Below are positions 34,759-44,325 of a DNA stretch of 64,000 nucleotides, one piece after another. Positions within the stretch are counted from its first letter, which is position 1, and the number at the start of each line of letters is the position of its first letter. The notes beneath the pieces were generated by a model that had not been told where the DNA came from, ran no database searches, and worked only from the letters and a program-made list of their open reading frames with translations. The DNA is from an uncultured Desulfosarcina sp. (lineage in GTDB: Bacteria > Desulfobacterota > Desulfobacteria > Desulfobacterales > Desulfosarcinaceae), in the NCBI RefSeq assembly GCF_963668215.1, contig NZ_OY764190.1:4216001-4280000 (forward strand), given 5' to 3'. The position numbers and the translations under genes are program-made.

Positions 34759-36360
34759 CTATCCCTCAAGGTGGTCGTAGGCCTTGAGCGTCAGAAATTC
34801 CGCCAGGGTATCGGCGGCGATGATTTCTTCGAAAAGCTTGGCGGCCTGCCGGTATGCAATCCGGCGAAAGTTCTCGGGCCCCACCTCGGACTCGATCTTC
34901 TCCATCTCTTCTTCCAGCATGGTGCGAAACAGGTCCGGCACAATGGCCCTGCCGTCGTCCAAAGCGGCGTCGGTGTGGTGAACCCACTGCCAGAGCTGGG
35001 CCCGCGAGATTTCGGCCGTGGCCGCATCTTCCATGAGGTGATACAGGGGGACGCATCCCAGCCCCGAAAGCCAGTTGGCCATATACTGTATCCCCACGCT
35101 GATGTTGGTGCGCATGCCGGCTTCGGTGATGGAACCCGAGGGCAGCTTGAGCAGATCCGCTGCAGAAATATGGACGTCGTCCCGCAAGCGGTCGATTTGG
35201 TTGGGGGATGGCATGGCCTTGTCGAACTCCTCTTTGGCGATGGAAACCAGGCCGGGGTGGGCCACCCAGGTGCCGTCGTGGCCGTCGGTGGCCTCGCGGG
35301 TCTTGTCCGCCCGGACCTTGTCCAGGGCTTCGCGGTTTTTCTCCGGGTCGTTTTTGATGGGAATCTGGGCCGCCATGCCGCCGATGGCATGGGCTCCCCG
35401 TCGATGGCAGGTCCGGATGGCCAACAGCGAGTAGGAGCGCATGCAGTGGCGGGTCATGGTGATCTGGGCCCGGTCCGGGAAGAGGTAGCCGGGAACGTTT
35501 TTAAAGCGTTTGATGAAGCTGAAGATGTAGTCCCACCGTCCGCAGTTCAGCCCCGCGCTGTGCTCCTTGAGTTCGTAGAGAATTTCGTCCATTTCAAAGG
35601 CGGCCAGGATGGTTTCGATCAACACCGTGGCCTTGATGGTGCCCGTGGGGATGTCCAGGGCCTTTTGTGCGGCAACGAAGACGTCGTTCCACAGGCGCGC
35701 TTCTTTGTGGCTTTCCATCTTGGGCAGGTAAAAGTAGGGGCCGCTGCCGCGGGCCAGCAGATTTTTGGCGTTATGAAAGAAGAACAGGCCGAAGTCGAAC
35801 AGGCTGCCCGAAACCGGCTGTCCGTCGAGGGTGGCATGTTTCTCCACCAGGTGCCAGCCGCGGGGCCGCACGATGAGGGTGGCGGTCTGATCGTTGAGGC
35901 GATACGTTTTGCCCTCGGGGCTGGTGAATTCGATGGTTCGGTCGATGGCGTCGCGCAGGTTGATCTGGCCGTCGATGGTGGCAGCCCAGGTGGGGCTGTG
36001 GCTGTCCTCGAAGTCGGCCATATAAGTTTTAGCCCCGGAGTTGAGGGCATTGATCACCATCTTGCGGTCAACAGGACCGGTAATTTCCACCCGGCGGTCG
36101 GCAAGGTTCCCGGGTACCGGGGCCACCTGCCAGTCTCCTTCACGGATCGATCGGGTCTCGGTTAGAAAGTCCGGCATGCGGCCGGCGTCGATTTCGGCCT
36201 GCCGCTTTTCCCGTTGGGCCAGAAGCTTGCGCCTACGGGCTTCGAACTGCCGGCAGAGCGATTCCACAAAGGCCAGGGCTTCCGGGGTCAATATTTCTGC
36301 ATGGGTGTCAGGTACCGGTGCGTGAATGACAAGACCGTTGTTGGACGGGGTGTCGCTCAT
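34759..36360 (-). CDS. aceB: Malate synthase A
   Basis: Condenses glyoxylate with acetyl-CoA to malate. It is a 533-residue A-type enzyme. Family blocks include MINALNSGAKTYMADFEDSH, IVRPRGWHLVEKHATLDGQP and FYLPKMESHKEARLWNDVFV, then GTIKATVLIETILAAFEMDE. The acetyl-CoA-region Asp lies in the C-terminal part with EISRAQLWQWVHHTDAALDD. The start ATG 36360 (MSDTPSNNG) follows AAGGAGGA; an upstream in-frame extension of 69 bases is unneeded. It is the first gene of aceBA. aceK lies upstream on the same strand, 274 bases away, a spacing that could hold a separate promoter. Confidence 0.96.
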   Translation of the reverse strand: MSDTPSNNGLVIHAPVPDTHAEILTPEALAFVESLCRQFEARRRKLLAQREKRQAEIDAGRMPDFLTETRSIREGDWQVAPVPGNLADRRVEITGPVDRKMVINALNSGAKTYMADFEDSHSPTWAATIDGQINLRDAIDRTIEFTSPEGKTYRLNDQTATLIVRPRGWHLVEKHATLDGQPVSGSLFDFGLFFFHNAKNLLARGSGPYFYLPKMESHKEARLWNDVFVAAQKALDIPTGTIKATVLIETILAAFEMDEILYELKEHSAGLNCGRWDYIFSFIKRFKNVPGYLFPDRAQITMTRHCMRSYSLLAIRTCHRRGAHAIGGMAAQIPIKNDPEKNREALDKVRADKTREATDGHDGTWVAHPGLVSIAKEEFDKAMPSPNQIDRLRDDVHISAADLLKLPSGSITEAGMRTNISVGIQYMANWLSGLGCVPLYHLMEDAATAEISRAQLWQWVHHTDAALDDGRAIVPDLFRTMLEEEMEKIESEVGPENFRRIAYRQAAKLFEEIIAADTLAEFLTLKAYDHLEG

Positions 36361-36634
36361 ATGGAGTCCTCCTTTTTGCTGACAAAAGGTTGTCGGGACG
36401 GTTGGTGAAGCGAAGTCCGTTGCGGACAACCTGAAACTGAGTAAAGTCTAAGTGGATCTGTTAAGGATGAGAAATGGCTGCCGGTGAGAACTTAGGCGGC
36501 CGGTCTTTATTGACGGCGCCCGGACGGGATCGGTTCAATCGGCCGGTTTTCCCGCCCGATTTTGTCCGGGTGAGTACGTTGGATTGGCAACAAGATAATG
36601 CACGGTGAAGCAATGTAAAGCCCGCAGGACGATT

Positions 36635-38380
36635 TCAGGACAAAAGGGGCTGCTGCAAGGGGGTCAACCGGTAGCGGGGCGGATACGGCCGGATATGGCG
36701 CAGGGTGCCCGACCGGATTTCGTTTTGAACGGATGTCCAGAAAGCCGGCTCCAGCAGATCGGCATGGCTGGTCAGAAACAGCTCCCGGTGCTCGGCCGAC
36801 AACCCCAAAAAATGGGAGAATTCTTCCGAAAAGACGTCGTTTTCATCCACCGTGTACCAGGGCTCGGCGGCCATCTCCTCCATGTACGACCGGGCCTTGG
36901 GGATTTTGCGGAACCGGCAGTCGGTCAGCGGCAGGATTTCATCGTAGTCGTAGAAGACCACCCGGCCGTGCCGGGTGACGCCGAAATTCTTCAGCAGCAT
37001 GTCGCCGGCGAAAATATTGGCAAAGGCCAGGTCCTTGATGGCGTTGCCGAAATCGACCACCGCAGCCGCAGCTTTTTCGGTGCCGGCCTCCTGCAGATAG
37101 ATGTCCAGCGGCGTGACCCGGCGTTCCAGGTAGGCATGATCGATAATGACCCGCTGGCCTTCGATGTGAACCGTCTGCCCCGCCTCGGTGCTCAGATGGT
37201 CCAGCAGGTCGTCGGAAAACCAGCAGCGGTCGAAGTCCAGCCCTTCGAAGGCGTGGGCTTCGATGAGCCGTCCCGCCCGGTAATGGCCGAAGACGAAATC
37301 GTATTGCTGGATCACTTTTTCCGCGGTGGTTTTTTTGGGGTTGTCAAAACGGTCGCGGATCACCTTGGCCACCATGCCGAAACCGGCCATGTCGAAAACC
37401 GCCATGACCATGCCCGGTTTGCCCGGTGCGATGGAAAATCTTTCTTCGGTGCATTGGGCCGTATGCCGGATGACCTCCCGGTAGATCAGGGTTTTGCTGT
37501 GTTTGAAGAATCCCATGGCGGAGTAGAATTCGGCTTCGGGTTTGGCGGGAAGAATGGATCGTAAAAACGCCACCAGCCGGCCGGGACGCTTCACATCGAC
37601 CTTAAAGGCCGAGCGGGTATAGGAGAAAACCACGCTGGCAGCATCGGCGTCCGTCAGTACGGCGTCGACGACCACGCCGTCCGGCGGGTGCAACAGTGCC
37701 ATGACCAGCGGGAGGACCTGCCCGTCGGCCAGAATTCGGCCGATGAGATAAGCGCCCTGTCCCCGGTAGAAGACGGGGTTTAGCATTTCGATGCGGGCCG
37801 TCGGGATGGCAGCCTGCGTGTCCTGAAGACGGGTTTCGATGCGCACGGCGATTTGCGGCAGGCTGTGGTCCAGGTCCGTCCGGTTCCAGGCAAGTTCATT
37901 GAAGTCTTTCAGAAGCCGGTCGATGACTGGTGCGATCCCGTCGGCAAGGGCATAGGTCCGGTGAACAGGGTCGGCAGAAAGTGGAGGCGGATCGGCGGAA
38001 TCGTTCTGCACGAATTCGATCCGGCGGTTCACGCCGATGGTGCCCAGAATTCGGCGGGTGATCGAATTGAAAAAGGTCCGGGCCAGTTCCCGGTCTTTCC
38101 GGTCGGCGATGCGCGCGGCATAGTCGGCCCTGGCATCGGCCCACAGACTGGCCTTTGCGACACGCTCGCCAAGGATGCGGCGGATGTCGTGTTCGACCCG
38201 GTCGACGCTGGCCGCGTAAAGGTTCAGCCGCTCGGTGGTGTCCGACCGGATCTGCGCCCACTGGCGGCTGTTGAACAGGTCGGGTGCCCGCCGGGTGATC
38301 TGCTGGAAACGTTCCTGGTGATCGCAAAAATTCTCCAGGATCGTTGCGGCGCAGTGTTGTGCCAGGGGTTGGGTGGGCAT
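36635..38380 (-). CDS. aceK: Isocitrate dehydrogenase kinase/phosphatase
   Basis: A 581-residue bifunctional enzyme that phosphorylates isocitrate dehydrogenase to divert flux into the glyoxylate shunt. AceK marks: VVFSYTRSAFKVDVKRPGRL, FYSAMGFFKHSKTLIYREVI (nucleotide-binding), VMAVFDMAGFGMVAKVIRDR and YLERRVTPLDIYLQEAG. DFGNAIKDLAFANIFAGDML followed by LKNFGVTRHGRVVFYDYDEI carries the catalytic Asn and Asp. I start at ATG 38380 (MPTQPLAQHC), preceded closely by AGGAGG. In enterobacteria aceK follows aceA; here it lies upstream of aceB, a rearranged order. Confidence 0.95.
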   Translation of the reverse strand: MPTQPLAQHCAATILENFCDHQERFQQITRRAPDLFNSRQWAQIRSDTTERLNLYAASVDRVEHDIRRILGERVAKASLWADARADYAARIADRKDRELARTFFNSITRRILGTIGVNRRIEFVQNDSADPPPLSADPVHRTYALADGIAPVIDRLLKDFNELAWNRTDLDHSLPQIAVRIETRLQDTQAAIPTARIEMLNPVFYRGQGAYLIGRILADGQVLPLVMALLHPPDGVVVDAVLTDADAASVVFSYTRSAFKVDVKRPGRLVAFLRSILPAKPEAEFYSAMGFFKHSKTLIYREVIRHTAQCTEERFSIAPGKPGMVMAVFDMAGFGMVAKVIRDRFDNPKKTTAEKVIQQYDFVFGHYRAGRLIEAHAFEGLDFDRCWFSDDLLDHLSTEAGQTVHIEGQRVIIDHAYLERRVTPLDIYLQEAGTEKAAAAVVDFGNAIKDLAFANIFAGDMLLKNFGVTRHGRVVFYDYDEILPLTDCRFRKIPKARSYMEEMAAEPWYTVDENDVFSEEFSHFLGLSAEHRELFLTSHADLLEPAFWTSVQNEIRSGTLRHIRPYPPRYRLTPLQQPLLS

Positions 38381-38607
38381 CCGACCTCCTTTTGCCGATT
38401 TAAACATTCACGGGAGCGGTCGATAAAGAAAATAATGCAGTCCGGACCCGAAGGCAAACGGCCTGTCGGTTTTCCGAGGCTGCTGACGTTGACTTGTCCG
38501 GTGGCTCGCGTATGATGCCCAATGCAGTCGGCGGCTTCGACTGCGGTTTTTTGTTGGCCGGCCGGCAGATCGATGGGAAACATCGACCTTATAAGAAGGG
38601 ATCGGAA

Positions 38608-41370
38608 ATGATCTATATCGTTCTGGGATTGATCGGGGCCGTCGCCGGGAGTTTTTATTTATACGGACGGGGCGATTTTCTCCTGGGGGGCGCCATCGGA
38701 CTGCTGGCGGCTGCGGCCATCAATCAGCGCAACCGGATGCTGGCCTTGGAAAAGCGCCTGAAGGCCATGGAGATGCAGCGGTCGGAGCAACCATCGGATG
38801 CCGGTATTGCGCAGCCGGCCCCCGAGGTCCCCGCGACTGACGCACCCAGCGCACCCGCAAAACCGGTGGCACCCGCAACGGCTCCCTTTGTCGAGCCGCT
38901 CCCGGAGGCAAAACAAGCATCATCGATCCCCGACGATATCCCCTCCCTGGAAATCGAGCTGGCCGATGCGCCTGCGGGCGACATCCAGCCGCCGAAAAAA
39001 CCGCCGGTTGCCGAGCCGCCGGAACCGCCGTCGCCCGGCCTTGGCGATTCCATCCGGAAATTTCTTTTCGGCGGCAATCTCATGGTACGGGTCGGTGTGG
39101 TGGTGCTGCTTTTTGGTTTTGCCTTCCTGGTGAAATATGCCGCGGCCCGCGACATGGTGCCGCTGGAGATTCGCCTGGCGGCCGCGTTCGTTGCCGGAAT
39201 CGGCCTGCTGATCCTGGGCTGGCGGCTGCGCGGTTCGCGGTTCGGCTACGCCGTGGCCTTGCAGGGTGGCGGCATCGGCGTGATGTATCTGACCCTGTTT
39301 GCCGCTGCCCGGCTGTTTCACATGGTGCCCCTGACGCTCACCTTCGGCGTCATGGTGGGGCTGGTGGTCTTTTCGGGCATGCTGGCGGTGCTGCAAAATG
39401 CTGCTTCCATGGCCGTGCTGGGCGCCGCCGGTGGCTTCATGGCCCCGGTGCTGCTTTCCACGGGTACGGGCAGCCACGTCATGCTTTTCGGCTACTATGC
39501 CCTGCTCAATGCCGGCATCTGCGGCATTGCGTGGTTCAGGGCCTGGCGCTGGCTCAACCTGCTGGGGTTCGTCTTCACCTTCGGCATCGGCTCCGCCTGG
39601 GGGCTGGAGTACTACCGCCCCCGCCATTTTGCCACCACCGAGCCGTTCCTGGTGCTGTTTTTCCTTTTTTACCTGTTCATCGCCGTGCTGTTCGCCCTGC
39701 GGCAGCCGCCCCGGCTGAAAGGATATGTGGACGGCACCCTGGTCTTCGGTATGCCGCTGGTGGTATTCAGCCTGCAGGTGGGGATGGTCAGGAATATGGA
39801 GTTCGGCCTGGCCCTGAGCGCCGTGGTGATGGGGTTGGTTTACACCGGCCTGGCCACGGCCCTGTGGCGGCGGCGCCATGGGGAAATCGGGGCCTTGGTG
39901 GAGGCATTTTTGGCCCTGGGGGTGATTTTCGGCAGCCTGGCCATCCCCCTGGCCCTGTCCGGAAGCTGGACGGCGGTGGCCTGGAGCCTGGAAGGGGCCG
40001 GCCTGGTCTGGGTCGGGGTGCGCCAGCGACGCTGGACCGCCCGGGGATTCGGACTTTTGCTTCAAATCGGTTCAGGCTTCCTTTTTTTCACGGGTACCGG
40101 CAGCGGCGGCGGGAATGCCGCCGTGATCGACAGCCACCTGCTGGGCGGCATCCTGCTGGGCCTTTCCGGGTTGTTCAGCGCCTGGATTCTGGAGCGCCGA
40201 AAGGATCGGCTGCACCGTATCGAAACGCCCCTTGCCGCCGTGATGCTGACCTGGGGCCTGCTCTGGTGGTTCGGCACGGGACTAAACGAGATCGATCGCC
40301 GGTTGAGCCACCGCCACGAATTGAGCGCCGCGCTGGCTTTCATCGGCATCAGCGCTTTAGCCATGGGCCTTTTGTACCGCCGCATCCATTGGAAAATGCT
40401 GCGCTGGCCCGCTTTGGGGCTCTTGCCGATTATGGCAGCGTTTGCCGCGGCCTTGACCCAACGCTACGATTTCAGGCATCACTTCCAGGGCTGGTGGCTG
40501 ATTGTATGGCCGGTCTTGTTCGTCGTTCACTTTTTTCTGTTGCGCTGCATGGAAACGGACTGGAAGGAGAAGATCGCACAGGCCTGGCATGTGGCGGGCG
40601 TTTTACTGGCCCTGGTTTTGTTCTCTTGGGAAGTGGGCTGGCTGTTGGACCGGCTGGCCGCCGGTGCGCCGGTCTGGCCTTTTCTGGCCTGGGGGGCCGT
40701 ACCCGCTGCTGCCGCTGTCGCCCTGATGCGGCTGCGTGGGCGGACTGCCTGGCCCTTTGGTCATTGGGCAGCGGCCTACCATGGATGGCTGCCGTTTTTG
40801 CTGGTCGCCTGGCTGCTTGCCTGGACTGTGGCCGCCGCGGCCCAAAACGGTGATCCCCGGCCCCTGCCTTACCTGCCACTGCTTAATCCGTTGGACATCG
40901 TGCAGGCCATTGCCCTGCTGGTGGCTTTCTACTGGGTGCTGGGCACGAGAAGATCGCCCATGGTGCCTGCGGCCGTGTTACCGGCAACCGTTTTGTGGGG
41001 CGCTGTGGCGGCAGGCGGTTTTCTCTGGCTGACCGCTTCCGTGGCCCGCTGTGTTCACCACTTTGGCGAAATTGCCTATCAAGGCCACGCCCTGTTTCGT
41101 TCCGACCTGTTCCACGCGGCCATTTCCGTGCTGTGGGGATTGCTGGCGTTAGGGTGCATGGTCGCGGCCAACCGCTTTAAGCAGCGCCCGATATGGTTTG
41201 CTGGCGCCGGTCTGCTGGCCGTGGTGGTGGTCAAGTTGTTCGTTGTGGACCTGTCGGGATCGGGAACCGTCTCCCGGATCGTATCCTTTCTGGCGGTAGG
41301 CGGCCTGATGCTGGTGGTGGGATATTTTACTCCCTTGCCTCCGCTGCAATCAAAAGGAGAGGAATCATGA
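38608..41370 (+). CDS. DUF2339 multi-pass membrane protein
   Basis: A 920-residue integral membrane protein. It begins MIYIVLGLIGAVAGSFYLYG, followed by a short coil (NRMLALEKRLKAMEMQR), a Pro/Ala-rich linker (residues about 65-140) and LGDSIRKFLFGGNLMVRVGV. Then come more than twenty hydrophobic segments, among them GGGIGVMYLTLFAAARLFHM. The length, the coiled N-terminus and the membrane pattern fit DUF2339 (PF10101). The function is unknown; partners with DUF3999 genes suggest an envelope role (family knowledge, limited). The ATG at 38608 follows AGAAGGG. Its last four bases overlap the next gene's start (ATGA). Confidence 0.88.
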   Translation: MIYIVLGLIGAVAGSFYLYGRGDFLLGGAIGLLAAAAINQRNRMLALEKRLKAMEMQRSEQPSDAGIAQPAPEVPATDAPSAPAKPVAPATAPFVEPLPEAKQASSIPDDIPSLEIELADAPAGDIQPPKKPPVAEPPEPPSPGLGDSIRKFLFGGNLMVRVGVVVLLFGFAFLVKYAAARDMVPLEIRLAAAFVAGIGLLILGWRLRGSRFGYAVALQGGGIGVMYLTLFAAARLFHMVPLTLTFGVMVGLVVFSGMLAVLQNAASMAVLGAAGGFMAPVLLSTGTGSHVMLFGYYALLNAGICGIAWFRAWRWLNLLGFVFTFGIGSAWGLEYYRPRHFATTEPFLVLFFLFYLFIAVLFALRQPPRLKGYVDGTLVFGMPLVVFSLQVGMVRNMEFGLALSAVVMGLVYTGLATALWRRRHGEIGALVEAFLALGVIFGSLAIPLALSGSWTAVAWSLEGAGLVWVGVRQRRWTARGFGLLLQIGSGFLFFTGTGSGGGNAAVIDSHLLGGILLGLSGLFSAWILERRKDRLHRIETPLAAVMLTWGLLWWFGTGLNEIDRRLSHRHELSAALAFIGISALAMGLLYRRIHWKMLRWPALGLLPIMAAFAAALTQRYDFRHHFQGWWLIVWPVLFVVHFFLLRCMETDWKEKIAQAWHVAGVLLALVLFSWEVGWLLDRLAAGAPVWPFLAWGAVPAAAAVALMRLRGRTAWPFGHWAAAYHGWLPFLLVAWLLAWTVAAAAQNGDPRPLPYLPLLNPLDIVQAIALLVAFYWVLGTRRSPMVPAAVLPATVLWGAVAAGGFLWLTASVARCVHHFGEIAYQGHALFRSDLFHAAISVLWGLLALGCMVAANRFKQRPIWFAGAGLLAVVVVKLFVVDLSGSGTVSRIVSFLAVGGLMLVVGYFTPLPPLQSKGEES

Positions 41371-42728
41371 GAAGATGGCTGTGGGTGTTGCTGGCGGTGG
41401 TCCTGGTGCCGTACGCCGTTTCGGCAAAGATGCAAATGAACGATTTTGCCTACGGTGTCCGGGTCACATTGCCAAAGGGAACGGCCATCGCCGCCATGGA
41501 CCTGCCCGGGCAGGTGTATCGGGACGCTTTTCGCAAGGATCTTGGCGATCTGCGCGTCTTCAATGCCGCCGGCGAGCCGGTGCCCCACATGATCCGATAC
41601 TCCCGGACCCGGGATGCCGAGCCTCCCTGGCGTTCGCTGGCCTTTTTTCCCGTTTCCGACCCCCCGACTTCCGAGGCCGGCGGCTATCGGGTGCACGTGC
41701 GTACCGGGCCGGACGGGACCATTGTCCAGATCGATCCTGAGCTGACCCCTTCACCGTCACAAAGCGTGCGGACCTACCTCATCGATCTGAGCCCCCTGCG
41801 GCGCAGCCTGGCCCGGCTGCAGCTGGAATGGCCGCAACAGGACAAGAACTGGATGGCGACCGTCGGGATCGATGCCAGCGACGATCTGGCCGCATGGACC
41901 CCGGTGCAGCCCCGTGCGACCGTTGCCGATATCCGTTACGGCGGCCATCGCCTGCTGCGCAATGCCATTGAATTGGATCGCACCGCCAAACGCTACCTGC
42001 GCCTGCGTCAACTCGATTCGGGGCCGGCCATTCGCCCGGTTCGCATCCTGGGACGGATTCATCAGGAGGGCAGTAAGGCCATTCGGGCCGTGCGCAAGGT
42101 TGAGGGAAGGCCGCTGCCCGATTCGCCGGGTGTTTTCGAATATCGGACCTCCGGCGCTTTTCCGGTGGACCGGGTGAATCTGGTTTTCGACCAGGCCAAC
42201 AGCATGGCCGAGGCCCTGCTGGAATCGCGCGGCGATGCCCACGGCAACTGGAAAAGGCGCACCCGGGGCCTGTTCTACCGGATCGACTTGGATGGGACGT
42301 CCCTGGTCAGCGATCCGTTGTCCGTTCCCATGACCATGGACCGCGACTGGCGGTTGACCGTCGATGATCCGGAAAGCACCATCGGCAGGAGCATCCCCCG
42401 CCTGGAAATCACTTACCGTCCCCACGACCTCTTTTTTATCGCCAGGGGCAGCGGGCCGTTTACCATCGCCTTCGGCAGTGCCCGGGCTATGCCGCTGAAA
42501 GTCAATGTGGCCGCCCTGTTTGAGGGCATCGGCCGGCGGCACGAGCAGGGGATCGAACGCTGGGTAACGCCGGAGAAAGCAAAAATTGTTCTGGGCGGCC
42601 CCCGGCGCCTTTCGCCCGAACCCAAACCGGTGCCAACCCGCCGCATCGTGTTGTGGTCGATCCTGCTGCTCGGCGTGCTGGTCGTGGCCGCCATGGCCTG
42701 GCATCTGGCCCGGCGTATGATCCGTTGA
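41367..42728 (+). CDS. DUF3999 exported protein
   Basis: A 453-residue protein with a signal peptide (MRRWLWVLLAVVLVPYAVSA, cleavage after about residue 20). A beta-rich periplasmic body follows: RVTLPKGTAIAAMDLPGQVY, ITYRPHDLFFIARGSGPFTI. The C-terminal membrane helix is RRIVLWSILLLGVLVVAAMA before a basic LARRMIR tail. The layout matches DUF3999 (PF13163), which is usually coded directly after a DUF2339 gene, as here. The start ATG overlaps the DUF2339 stop and lies after AAAGGAGAGG, so translation is coupled. Topology suggests a periplasmic domain anchored at its C-terminus, next to the DUF2339 channel-like protein. Confidence 0.88.
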   Translation: MRRWLWVLLAVVLVPYAVSAKMQMNDFAYGVRVTLPKGTAIAAMDLPGQVYRDAFRKDLGDLRVFNAAGEPVPHMIRYSRTRDAEPPWRSLAFFPVSDPPTSEAGGYRVHVRTGPDGTIVQIDPELTPSPSQSVRTYLIDLSPLRRSLARLQLEWPQQDKNWMATVGIDASDDLAAWTPVQPRATVADIRYGGHRLLRNAIELDRTAKRYLRLRQLDSGPAIRPVRILGRIHQEGSKAIRAVRKVEGRPLPDSPGVFEYRTSGAFPVDRVNLVFDQANSMAEALLESRGDAHGNWKRRTRGLFYRIDLDGTSLVSDPLSVPMTMDRDWRLTVDDPESTIGRSIPRLEITYRPHDLFFIARGSGPFTIAFGSARAMPLKVNVAALFEGIGRRHEQGIERWVTPEKAKIVLGGPRRLSPEPKPVPTRRIVLWSILLLGVLVVAAMAWHLARRMIR

Positions 42729-42907
42729 GGAATTCCGGTGCCCGGAATTCCGTGAACAGTGAACGGTGAACTGTGGCGGATGAGGATCTATTGAGAAAAT
42801 CGAGAATTGATAGAAAAGTCCTTGACATCGTCGAGGCCACGATTTTTTTTTGTTCACCGTTCACCGTTCACCGTTCACCGTTCACCGTTCACCGTTCACC
42901 GTTCACA
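42729..42907. repeat. Gene-less GTGAACN/GTTCACN arm element with adjoining hairpin
   Basis: First a hairpin GGAATTCCGG-TGC-CCGGAATTCC (42729-42751) follows the DUF3999 stop. Then three left-arm heptads, GTGAACA, GTGAACG and GTGAACT (42752-42772). A core of about 79 bases follows, and the right arm is seven GTTCACC and one GTTCACA (42852-42907). The core begins GTGGCGGATGAGG, much like GTGGCGGATGGG beside the four-helix-bundle gene at 45058, so this looks like a deletion derivative. The rest of the gap to hom (42908-42999) has a TTGACT -35-like element directly after the arm. Confidence 0.85.
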
Positions 42908-42999
42908 AATTTCTATTGACTTATGGGCACCCCTCATAAGAGATTGCCTTTTTAATTGACCTGTTACTCAACGGAAAACCCAGCGGGAAAGCAGAACCA

Positions 43000-44316
43000 A
43001 TGAAACCGATCAACATTGCCATTTTAGGATGCGGCACGGTGGGAACAGGGGTGGCCCGCCTGCTGCTGGAAAACGCGGATATCCTGAGAGACCGCGTCGG
43101 CTGTAACCTCAACCTGAAATATGTAGCGGACATCGATACCGAAACCGACCGGGGCATCGCTTTTGCTCCGGGCGTGATGATCCCCGATGCGGCCAAGGCC
43201 ATCGCCGACCCGGAGGTGGACATCGTGGTCGAAACCATCGGCGGCGAGGGCATCGCCAAACAGATGATGCTCGACGCCATCGCCGCCGGCAAGCACGTGG
43301 TCACGGCCAACAAGGCCCTGTTGGCCAAGCACGGCAATGCCATCATCTCGGCGGCCACCGAAAAGGGCGTCGACCTGGCCTACGAGGCCAGCGTGGGCGG
43401 CTGCATGCCCATCATCAAGACCGTGCGCGAATCGCTGGTGGGCAACCGTATCAGCGCCATGACCGGAATTCTCAACGGCACCTGCAATTATATTCTCTCC
43501 AAGATTACCGATGAAGGCGTGGTGTTCGAAAAGGCCCTGGCCGAGGCCCAGGCCAAGGGCTATGCCGAGGCCGATCCCACCCTGGATGTGGAAGGATTTG
43601 ACGCGGCCCACAAGCTGGCCATTCTGGCGGCCCTGGCCTTCGGCATGCAGATCAATTTCGACGATGTTTACATCGAGGGGATCTCCCGGATCACGCCCAT
43701 GGACATCGAGTTTGCCGCCCAGTTCGGCTATCGCATCAAACTGCTGGCCATCACCAAGTTCGACGGCCAGGCGGTGGAGGCCCGCGTGCATCCCACCATG
43801 ATTCCCTTCGACAACATGCTCTCCAACGTCAACGGAACGCTCAACGCCATCAGCGTGTCCGGCGATGCGGTGGGAGACATCCTTTTATACGGCCGCGGAG
43901 CGGGGATGATGCCCACGGCCAGTGCGGTGGTGTCGGACATCGCCGATATCGCCAGAAACCTGGCCTCCAACGGGGCAGGGCGGGTCCCGGTTCTGGGCTT
44001 CCAGGCCGAAAAGGTCCGCGCCATCCCCGTGAGGCCCATGGACGACATCGTCACCAATTACTATTTCCGCTTCGACGCCATGGACCGGCCCGGTGTCCTG
44101 GCCACCATTGCCGGCATTCTGGGGAAATACGCCATCAGCCTCAAATATGTCCACCAGAAGGGGCGCAAAACCAACGGCTCGGTTCCGGTGGTCATGTTGA
44201 CCCATCACGCCCGGGAAAAGGACGTCAGGCGGGCGCTTTCTGAAATCAGCGCCTTGGATGTGGTGGCGGGCGAGCCGATGGTGATAAGAATAGAAGATCA
44301 AAACGGCCAGGAATAA
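43000..44316 (+). CDS. hom: Homoserine dehydrogenase
   Basis: Reduces aspartate semialdehyde to homoserine in the threonine/methionine branch. It is 438 residues. The Rossmann start is INIAILGCGTVGTGVARLLL, followed by AGKHVVTANKALLAKHGNAI and YEASVGGCMPIIKTVRESLV, then MTGILNGTCNYILSKI. The catalytic region is AKGYAEADPTLDVEGFDAAH with KLAILAALAFG. The C-terminal ACT domain (FDAMDRPGVLATIAGILGKY) predicts feedback control by threonine (family knowledge). It is followed 9 bases later by thrH, which can supply the phosphorylation step. The ribosome site is weak (GGGAAAGCAG). The arm element upstream may provide its promoter. Confidence 0.96.
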   Translation: MKPINIAILGCGTVGTGVARLLLENADILRDRVGCNLNLKYVADIDTETDRGIAFAPGVMIPDAAKAIADPEVDIVVETIGGEGIAKQMMLDAIAAGKHVVTANKALLAKHGNAIISAATEKGVDLAYEASVGGCMPIIKTVRESLVGNRISAMTGILNGTCNYILSKITDEGVVFEKALAEAQAKGYAEADPTLDVEGFDAAHKLAILAALAFGMQINFDDVYIEGISRITPMDIEFAAQFGYRIKLLAITKFDGQAVEARVHPTMIPFDNMLSNVNGTLNAISVSGDAVGDILLYGRGAGMMPTASAVVSDIADIARNLASNGAGRVPVLGFQAEKVRAIPVRPMDDIVTNYYFRFDAMDRPGVLATIAGILGKYAISLKYVHQKGRKTNGSVPVVMLTHHAREKDVRRALSEISALDVVAGEPMVIRIEDQNGQE

Positions 44317-44325
44317 AGGAAAAAT

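Noticed and set aside
34726..36165. Long frame (479 codons) opposite aceB
   Set aside because: It is a complementary-strand shadow of a GC-rich gene; aceB is unmistakable and the antisense product has no domain.
42852..42907. GTTCACC units as a possible CRISPR array
   Set aside because: Units are 7 bp and contiguous with no spacers; no cas genes are nearby.
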